Made by a program: the position numbers and the translations under genes
Assembly: GCF_964199755.1 (NCBI RefSeq)
Contig: NC_133906.1
Location: forward strand, 3,038,001-3,102,000
Length of the DNA: 64,000 bases
Direction: 5' to 3'
Origin: Larus michahellis
Lineage: Eukaryota > Chordata > Aves > Charadriiformes > Laridae
Part shown: piece by piece, positions 56,286 to 64,000 of the stretch
Layout: the number at the start of each line of letters is the position of its first letter
Position numbering within the stretch: the first letter of the stretch is position 1
Notes under the pieces: generated by a model
The model's database searches: none
Seen by the model: the letters and a program-made list of their open reading frames with translations, nothing else
What the model was told of the DNA's origin: nothing

Positions 56286-57365
56286 CTGAGCGGGGAGCAC
56301 AAAGTAACAGTCAGTCCCCACCCCAGAGTCATTTTCTGTGTGCGTACCTCGTTGTTAACTATCACTGGAAACTCTGCAGCGGTTCCATTTAAATTCAAAG
56401 CGTTTGTTATCGAAGGACACCAATGCTGTAGCTCAAGTCTCACGTTCCCTTCAATTTCTGCTTACTCTACTGCTATTTGGGTTTTTTCCCCTTAGACAGT
56501 GAAAAGCTTATCTCGCCCTCCTAGTGGGAGAAAACACCTGGGGAAGCAGTTAGAACCTATGGGATAAAATATTAAGCATTTGTTTAACATTCCCTGTAGA
56601 TGTACATCATTTTTGTGGATAAAAATAGTATGACCACGACAGAGCCCAAGTTGAAGGCGGCACTGGAAGAAGGCGGGTTGCGCTGCCGTGACTCACTGCA
56701 GCCCAGGAAGAACATCACAGAACCATTTACAGTCTGCGTGTTTCTTCAGTGTCACCCTTGGTTCTTCACCAAAGTTGTAATTAAAGCAAAAACAACAACT
56801 AATAGTCGGCACAGCACGCATTGAGGCAAGCAGAATCATTCCTTACCCTATATGGATGTTGCCAGCTAGTGCACAGCAAACACCCTAATTTATCGTTTAG
56901 GGGTGGGTGACTACAACCTACAATGTTTCTTTAGTAGTTATAAAGATATTTTGCAAAATTTACCCTAAATGATTGTTTACTCTACTGGGCCAATGCGGCA
57001 GAAATCTTCTTTCCGGATCCTGAGCACCAACCGAGCCTGGTGGGATACTGCAAGAGGATCAGGAGAACTTTCAAGCCCCGACTCACTGTCTGGGGCTCGT
57101 TCCCCGCTGCGTTCAGGTTTCTACGGCTCAGGCAGCGACAGCCGGCACATTCAGGGAGACCTTGTGCACTGCGGGGTTTTAAGCCAGTCAACACGGCAAA
57201 ATTACATTTCTCATTTTGCAACCGCTCTGCAAATAACTCCCACTAATTTTCATTATAGTATGTAAATGGAGTCTTTAATAGATTTCACGGGTACATCAGT
57301 ATCCGGTTGCCCGTGTGCTTGTAAGCAATATGAATTCAGGGATCTTGGGAGTAACCGACTCTTAC
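56286..57365 (-). other. CTNNA1: CTNNA1 intron (1.1 kb)
   Basis: Unique AT-rich intron in phase 1 (split valine codon). No repeat or other feature is recognised. Confidence 0.9.
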
Positions 57366-57566
57366 CTGTGTTGGACAGTAGCTTCGTCGCTTCCAACACC
57401 TTCTCAGTGTAGACTCCGGGTTCGTAGTTATCCATTTCCGAAGTGACAACATGAATGACTCTAGCAGCACGTCCCCGGATTGCACCAGCTGTGCGGTCTA
57501 AGCCATCAACATCTTTTTCTTGGAGAGCAATGACACATTTGTTTACATCTTCTAAAATATGGTTCT
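57366..57566 (-). CDS. CTNNA1: CTNNA1 coding exon (residues ~516-583)
   Basis: The exon is 201 bp, with acceptor ccaccag before 57566 and donor gtaaga after 57366. The split codon G|AG restores the glutamate of ...AVSENHILEDVNK. It continues through the GLDRTAGAIRGRAARVIHVV helix to YTEKVLEATKLLSNT, ending one base into the next valine. It encodes M3-bundle helices of alpha-catenin. No disruption is seen. Confidence 0.97.
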
Positions 57567-59527
57567 CTGGTGGTAAAAAAAGGAGGATTTAGACGGTAAT
57601 ATCTTCTTTTCTGTTGCAGTCATCAGCATTGCAATTTCTCGGTTTGTGACCTGCTCTATAAAACCTCCAGCGAGATGCTGTAAAGCATTAATTTTTAAGC
57701 TTGCTATGACCAGCAAACAGCTGACCTTCCCAACCAGGTGCCAAAAAACCCCATCAGTCCATTCACCTACTGACAGCCGCACTTCTTACCCCCATTTGTA
57801 TTCAATTTTACCAAACAGAAAAGCTGAGTTCAGCTGAATTCTCCCCTAACGCGTTTCTTTCCATGTTCCTCCCGTGGAACGGCCAAAGCCCTTATTCCAA
57901 ATACCTGCAGGCCACTCCCCCATCCTTCCACGTGCGCGGGGCGATGAGCACCCTCCCCAGCGCCACACCTCAGCCACTCACCGCTCGAACACACCGTGGC
58001 ACCTGTTGCGCGGTTCTAGCTTCCTACATTGCGTTTTCCTACAACCACACACATACCAGCTGAGAACATTAAACTCTCAGTTCTCCGTTCAAATTTAAGA
58101 CACACAAGCGGCGATTTCTGCAGAAAGCGTTCCAGCGACAGAGTACTCATTGCCTCTTTAAAAAAACATAAAAAATAAAGCCAAGACCTCTGTTTGTAAT
58201 TTACTTTTAGAATATACGTTGTCTTTTTTATAGAGAGACATTTTCCCCCATTTATCAAGCCCAAGAAGCCCAAAATGAGCAAAAAACCCCTAAGAGATTT
58301 CTAAAGAGATTGGGATCCTCCTTTGGGGAAACCTACCCAAAAAGTCTTGAAACTCTGACAGAGACCTCTTTGACATCGCCATCCGACACCAGCATTTGGG
58401 CTGCTTGGTAAGAAACCAACTTGGAAACATTTCTGCTCTGTCCCTTAAAATAGTTTCCAGTGTCACTTACCATTGACTTAATCACGCCACGCTGCCAACC
58501 CGTGCCACTGAAGTGGCTTTTATTCCCTACGCAGGTAGTAAAAGAGCCATTTTGCGGGAGTTTGGAGAGACGAGAAGCCCACAGAGTTGACTGATAGAGG
58601 GTTTGTATAAACTGGCTGAAAGGATTGCTGCTGGAAGAGTTACGCTTAATTTACAGAAAATTAAGTGAGCCAGGTGCAGTATTGCGAGACTTCTGTAAGC
58701 GACCTGGACAAAAAAAAATACAGTTGTGAAATACCTCTGCAGCAGCTCAGCCTGAACAAGTTCAGCTGAGGGCAGAATTTGGCCCTAAGAGAGAGAAGCG
58801 CAGGTTCATTAGTGATTTGACAAGTCAGTGAGCAGGCAGCCAAGGTACAAGAGCTTCGGCGAGGAGCACGCAGAGTTTCGGTATTTAAAGCAAGAGACAG
58901 ACACCCCTGCAAGCTGCAAGAGTAAAAAGAAAAAGCATCGGCATCAGGCCAAAACACAGACTGTTTATTGCTTGAATTCCTCAACGAATAAATTAAGCCA
59001 CAGACCATTTAAAAGCCTCTTTGGATTATAGCAACTTTAATAAAAGGCACGGACAAAATGAAGATGAATATCGAAATGCCTGCTGATCATTTGATGTCTT
59101 TTGCAGATGTGAAGTGGCCGGGAAGACACTTTTAGGGAAAGATAACCCCCCCCTGCCCGGGGCAGTCTGCAAGGGGCCACGGGGATGTACGGGACTGTCA
59201 GGTGCATCCGCTCTGGTTATCCTCTCCGGTCGGACGGTAACAAATAAGATTTGACACTGTTCTGTGTGCTTTGTACATCCATGCACTGCTACCTGTCCTA
59301 CAGGCATATGGACCACAAGCGTCTGGCACAAAATGCCATCTGCTGAGGCCGGGGGGGCAGAGCCCAAGAAACGCTGACGCACGGGTTCACCACCAGCACC
59401 TTCGGGGACGCGGTAACGCCGTCCTGCATCAAAGCTAAGAGCCTGCCTGCTGCTCAGCTGGAGAAAAAGCTCACAGCAACAGAATATAACCTAGAATATA
59501 ACACAGGCAACGGCACAGGCAATAGGG

Positions 59528-59989
59528 AACTGCCGGAGAGGGGACAGCAAAGGGCTACCAAGATGCTGAGGGGACTGGAACACCTCTCTGATGAAGAAAG
59601 ACTGAGGGATTTGGGTCTCTTCAGTCTGGAAAAAAGACGGCTGAGGGGGGACCTTATCAACACTTATCAATACTTCAAGGGTGGGTGTCAGGAGGATGGG
59701 GCCAGGCTCTTTTCAGTGGTGCCCGGGGACAGGACAAGAGGTAACGGGCACAAACTTGACCATAGGAAGTTCCATGTCAACATGAGGAGGAACTTCTTTG
59801 CTGTGAGGGTGGCAGAGCCCTGGCACAGGCTGCCCAGAGAGGTGGTGGAGTCTCCGTCTCTGGAGACATTCCAACCCCTCCTGGAGGCGTTCCTGTGCCA
59901 CCTGCTCTGGGTGACCCTGCTCTGGCAGGGGGTTGGACGGGGTGATCTCCAGAGGTCCCTTCCAACCCTACGATTCCATGATTCTGTGA
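59528..59989 (+). mobile_element. CR1 LINE, ~460 bp with open ORF2 tail
   Basis: It runs from aactgccggagaggggacag to the terminal attccatgattctgtga. It encodes an open ORF2 C-terminal tail (from [20 protein letters not shown] to [14 protein letters not shown] and beyond) that differs from the 10630-11055 copy at only a few residues. Antisense to CTNNA1. It is 5'-truncated, so it cannot move by itself. Confidence 0.95.
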
Positions 59990-60839
59990 AAGGGATCTTG
60001 TCCTACCAAAATAACCATAGGGAAAATACGGTGTGGTCTGGCAACAAGGTAAGAAGGTAAGAGGAAAGACATTTTTCCAATAAAAATAATTTTTAGAACA
60101 AACAAGGACATACATAAAAGTGTGAAAAGCTAACAGAATGAAAAGTCCCCCACGACTGTCGATCCTCAGCCCACCCCCACCAAACACCTTCCAGCTCCAC
60201 CCACCTTCCCATTAAAGGGGTTAAGAAATCCTTTTCCAAACAGCCTGAGAAGTCTGCGGAGAGTCTGGGGGCTACAGGAGATCAAGACCTAACCACAAGT
60301 CAGGAGATAAAGTCACAGATGCGAAAATATAACGTGCCGTGTCCCCTGTGGAAGGTCTTAGAACAACTTCCATGCTGGCCCCTCTCTTGATAAAGGGACA
60401 CCGGAGGATCCCGGTCAAGCCGCAGTGCCGGTAGACACGGTTATGAAAAAATATTTGAGTGTTCATACACTTGTAAATACAGTATTCATCTTGTAATGAA
60501 GGAGGACAATCATCGGGCCCACGCAATATTCATCCAGAGGCTCTTAAGACGAAAAAGCTCCGGTGTGATGGGCAGTCTCTGGCGTAAACCTCTGTCAGCG
60601 GCAGAGGAACAGAAGGCAGCAAATGGAATGTTTTTTTTAGAGGATTTCAAAGGAGATCCAGGTAATTTGAGAACATTGAATTTGACAATTACACGGTGCT
60701 ATCAGCAACTGCTCTAAAGAACAGAGATAGTGGGCACACAAACACCCCCAGAGTGCTCAGGGAAGGCGCTGCCAAGAGGGGTAAGAATTACAGAAGGGAC
60801 AGAAGAGCTTTGAAATGAGGAATAATGAAGCAGGCAAAG

Positions 60840-61110
60840 ACTCAGCAGTCAAGAAAGAGATGCCTGACTAAGCGTATGACACAAGTCTGTACATTTACAA
60901 ACAGCACCAAGAAAGCGAGTAGGGAAAAAACCTCTTCACCGTCTTCTACTACAACTAGGGGCATCAAACGAAGAAAACAGGCGACCCTGGAGGTTCTTCA
61001 CACAGAGCACCGTTAAGCCGTGAATTTTGCACAGGATGATGGAGGTGCCAGTGGTTTGTAATGGTTGGAAGAGCAACTAACACAAGCTTAAACGAGAAAA
61101 CCCTGTCAAG
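60840..61110 (+). mobile_element. Old, diverged CR1-type LINE fragment
   Basis: The segment actaggggcatcaaacgaag, followed by caggcgaccctggaggttcttcacacagagcaccgttaagc and gcacaggatgatggaggtgcc, matches the general CR1 3' region of older, turtle/bird-type copies as I remember it. It is heavily mutated and lacks a clear 3' terminus. Antisense to CTNNA1. Confidence 0.7.
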
Positions 61111-61473
61111 GACTGTTCGGTAGATAACACCTCTGACGCTGGAGCTCCCTGAGCTGCAAATCACTCATAGTTCGGAGAGTGTAGGGAAGATCTTCAGCCA
61201 ACTCCTCCCTTATTAATCTCCCAGGCACTGACAATTAGCCATCGCCAGGCCGTTGTCCGAGCTCAGCAGGGGCCTTCTCATGCTATGCCCTCCGTAAAAT
61301 GTAACCTGCAAGCTTATCTGCAGGTTTTAAGCATCCTTATTCTTGCGTGATATTCTGCTATTATCTAAACCCAACAGCTCTTTCACCAAGCTTTTACTTG
61401 CGCATAATTCTGTAGTGTAGGCTGAACAATAGAGGATACACTTCAACACAACACATTGTGGGAATGTGCTATT

Positions 61474-61488
61474 ACACACACACACACA
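61474..61488. repeat. (AC)n microsatellite
   Basis: A short AC dinucleotide run of about seven units lies in a CTNNA1 intron. Confidence 0.8.
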
Positions 61489-62956
61489 GACCCATCAGAC
61501 ACTTTTTCATTCCGCTCACATCCCAGTTAGTATCTGATAAAACCCTACCATGCACAGACGTCCTAATAACCCCAAACGGAACCTGGTATAAATCACGCTT
61601 GTCACGATTTTATCCAAAGAGAAGTTTAGACTTTCAGCAGACGCATCGGAGTTGTGGCATTTATATGGAAAACATTCATCAAAGTTCAAACAAAGAATAT
61701 TTAAAGCGATAAATATTTTCCTAACATCTCTTTGATAACGCGGCACCTACAAATAATTGCTGAAGGCACTCGAGCATCTGAAGTAGTCTCAAACTACCGC
61801 ATTTCCATGGCATCATTTTGGGTGGCAAGCGCACTCTCGAGGTGAGCTCTCTCCCGAGTCGGAAAAGCAGCGCTCCCTGCTTATTGCCAAGCCCTTGGAA
61901 CTCTTGAGAGTTCAAAAGCAGAACTCTCAAGAACCCTCAAAAGCGCAGTCTGCATCTCCTCGAATGACCTACAGGAGGACGGAGACCACCCCGTTCCAGT
62001 CGTTGGACCCATCTGGAGCCACACCTGCCAGTGAAGTCCAGCGAGGGGGGTACATACAGACTTGCCGTTCTCGCAGACTGACAGCTTCTTCTCTTTTAAA
62101 ATGTTTCGTACGCTTGTGGGCAAACTCCAAGTGGAGCCGTGAACTTCAGCAGACAATTCCCCCTAAATATGTTTCCCCAGAAATAGGCTCCTCGCAGCTG
62201 TGCAATTTCAGCTACCGCTGCAGCGATGAGCACGCAGACCGACGCAAAGGACTAGGACGTTCAGTTGCCCAGTAAGTTTATGCTTACTCATTGCGAAGAA
62301 AATTTTTACTCAGAACCCAGGGAACCACAATACGACACGTATAATACAGGTGAGTCACCGCAGAAACATTACTTGGGGTTTTTTTGGCCTTTCTTTCTTT
62401 TTTTTTTAGCGTTTAAAAAAAAGATGGTCTTTGAATTCAGGCCTGCCGAGTTTTTGTTTACTTTTCCTAGGTATGTTCACCCGGTACTTCTGATGCCACA
62501 CGTCTCCCTGGGAAATCTCTCTTTACAGCCAGAGTTTTTAGGTCACTCGCGATGCCCAGCCCCGTTTGCACCAGGAAAATCAGACCCTCAGTCTGTAGTG
62601 GCAACTCGCGAGCGCTACTGCAGACACAATTCACCCCGTTACATCACCCTGTCCTCTGATCCGAGCAGAATTAGGGGATGTGGGAATAAAAATGCCCCCC
62701 TTATTTCTAGCTCACAGCAGCCAATAAAGGGTCTTTACCAATGATGCTGATAAAACAGATTATTTTGGCCAGCACTTTGCCAAACGGAATTATTAATCTA
62801 TTATAATTATCTAATCTTGTTTAAAAACTTTAGAAGCTTCACTAAAGCTGACACGGTCAAAAACATTCACAGAACATCTTCTACAGGACGAGTTTTATTT
62901 TAATTAACTCGTACGACCGTGGTTTGATATTCATATTTGTTTACAGAAGAAGAGTC

Positions 62957-63054
62957 TAGTGGGAGGTGTCCCCCCCCATGGCAGGGGCTTGGAACCAGAT
63001 GGTCTTTAAGGTCCCTTCTAACCCGAACCATTCTCTGATTCTATGATTTTATGA
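62957..63054 (+). mobile_element. CR1 LINE 3' terminal fragment, ~98 bp
   Basis: It runs gtgggaggtgtcccc, ggtctttaaggtcccttctaac, then attctctgattctatgattt-tatga. The last bases show the 8-bp CR1 terminal repeat. Antisense to CTNNA1, about 480 bp downstream, in the gene's direction, of the residues 464-516 exon. Confidence 0.9.
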
Positions 63055-63537
63055 ATTGAGGGATCGTCTTATTTGATAGTTCATAACTTGAACATAAACA
63101 TACTCTATTTCCCCCGACGTTAGGGGTGAGGTTCGTCTCCAGCAGCTAGATGGCAACTCATCGGTAGTTCAGCTAGCAATTCGCCATCTCGAGACGGGAA
63201 GTGTCTTTCGCTATGTTTAAGCCGATCTGTCTACTGACACATAAATATATACATGTATTCCTGCACACGCTGCAAGTGCAATGACAGGTTTCTAGAGTAC
63301 CTGCCGAACTAAACTATCACCGTTTTCACACTATAAAAATACCTTTCCTTGTGCCAAGATCTCCTGCTCTGTTTTCACACCGAGCTCGGCAGAAGATGAC
63401 GCCTGCCAGGTGATGCGTACCGACACCGCTCCTTCCAAACAGCCGAGAAGACTCCAAAACACGTGTCGAAACCACCCGTTTCCAGGAATCAGCTCAGTTA
63501 CGAAAATGATTCTTTCCGAGATCAAACCCCTGATTAC

Positions 63538-63694
63538 CTGATACAGCCAGGAAGTCATCGATGGAAGTGATGTCATCCACGGCATCCGTCAGCACGCGGA
63601 CTTGCTTCTCCCACTGCTCTTTGAAGAGATCCATGTTTTCTTGAGCCAGCTTGCTTTGGGGTTTCGCAGCCAGAGCCAGCGCAGCATTAATGAC
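63538..63694 (-). CDS. CTNNA1: CTNNA1 coding exon (residues ~464-516)
   Basis: The exon is 157 bp. On the - strand the acceptor gttttgcag precedes GTC at 63694, and the donor gtaatc follows 63538. It encodes 52 codons plus one base: VINAALALAAKPQSKLAQEN... to ...SIDDFLAVS. This is part of the M region (M2/M3 helical bundles), which regulates vinculin access and autoinhibition. It appears essentially identical to human. It is the most 5' CTNNA1 exon in the window. Confidence 0.97.
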
Positions 63695-64000
63695 CTGCAA
63701 AACACCTCTGAATTTTTAAAACACACCCTTAACGAAACAATTAGCTTCCATATGTTTATCCGACGGACTCCCCAGCAAACAAAGCAAGTTTAATCAGTTT
63801 TCAGGAACTTGACGTCTAAACACAACAGTTTATTTTGTTGCTCTCGCATCCAACTCACACCCGCTTCCACACTTCTTGTGGTCAGTTATTACACGCGAGC
63901 ACACTTGGCAAGCGTTCACGCGAGCTGGCTTCACCTTCCTTCAACAGCTCACGTTAAAAAGGTGTTGCTTTCTGAGCGCAGGTTGCGCTGTTAAATATTT

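Larger units (their letters stand above)
57567..63537 (-). other. CTNNA1: CTNNA1 intron (6.0 kb)
   Basis: Phase-1 intron (split glutamate codon) holding a young CR1 (59528), an old CR1-type fragment (60840), an AC microsatellite (61474) and a CR1 terminus (62957). All three LINE fragments are antisense to the gene. The remainder is unique sequence. Confidence 0.88.
39080..64000 (-). other. CTNNA1: CTNNA1 gene, 3' part (eight last coding exons, introns, 3' UTR)
   Basis: Alpha-E-catenin binds beta-catenin or plakoglobin at cadherin junctions and, under tension, F-actin. Eight - strand exons add up to 1329 coding bases, 443 residues. They align to human residues ~464-906 if the protein is 906 long. 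The numbering is self-consistent: S641, S652, S655 and T658 of the phospho-linker, and L785, I792, V796 and K842 of the actin-binding face, all fall on the expected residues. The ending FKAMESI marks the CTNNA1 paralogue (human FKAMDSI), not CTNNA2 or CTNNA3. The N-terminal beta-catenin-binding and vinculin-binding exons lie beyond 64000. The left boundary depends on which poly(A) site is used. Confidence 0.95.

Noticed and set aside
53147..64000. Nested LRRTM2 gene, known inside a CTNNA1 intron in mammals
   Set aside because: It lies in a more 5' CTNNA1 intron in mammals, and no leucine-rich-repeat open frame is present here.
1..64000. CRISPR arrays, operons, tRNA or rRNA genes, intact retroviruses
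   Set aside because: No direct-repeat/spacer arrays, clustered intact genes, cloverleaf candidates or long terminal repeats were seen. The sequence is an ordinary avian two-gene locus.

Overview
This window is vertebrate nuclear DNA, almost certainly from a bird. The evidence is split genes with GT-AG introns, no bacterial gene organisation, and about a dozen CR1 non-LTR retrotransposon fragments, the dominant interspersed repeat of birds. Several CR1 copies are of a young type. The species cannot be fixed from the sequence alone.

The window holds the 3' halves of two convergent genes. On the + strand are the last three coding exons of SIL1 (27643-27739, 29972-30136, 32255-32605), encoding the C-terminal ~203 residues of the endoplasmic-reticulum nucleotide exchange factor for BiP/HSPA5. 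On the - strand are the last eight coding exons of CTNNA1 (63694 down to 40114), encoding the C-terminal 443 residues of alpha-E-catenin: the end of the M region, the phospho-linker and the complete F-actin-binding domain. All exon junctions keep frame and no coding exon has a stop or frameshift. The same tail-to-tail SIL1/CTNNA1 order is known from human 5q31, so this is old conserved synteny.

Layout: 1-27642 is SIL1 intron, with no recognisable exon and four clear CR1 insertions plus one short CR1 end. 27643-32700 is the SIL1 3' end, with a very short 3' UTR. 32700-38160 is a GC- and CpG-rich spacer with homopolymer tracts, a G-quadruplex motif, a 28-bp minisatellite and an older CR1. 38160-40113 is the 3' UTR/flank of CTNNA1, with several candidate poly(A) signals and a striking 16-bp minisatellite of about 10.5 copies. 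40114-64000 is CTNNA1 exons and introns, with seven CR1 fragments.

The two proteins work separately: SIL1 in ER protein folding, alpha-catenin at cadherin junctions linking beta-catenin to actin. I found no bacterial-type system, CRISPR array, tRNA/rRNA gene or complete mobile element. The points most worth a second look are the CTNNA1 3' UTR minisatellite and its alternative poly(A) sites, pairs of very similar CR1 copies with open ORF2 tails, an orphan CpG-rich block between the two gene ends, and small clusters of homeodomain-like sites.
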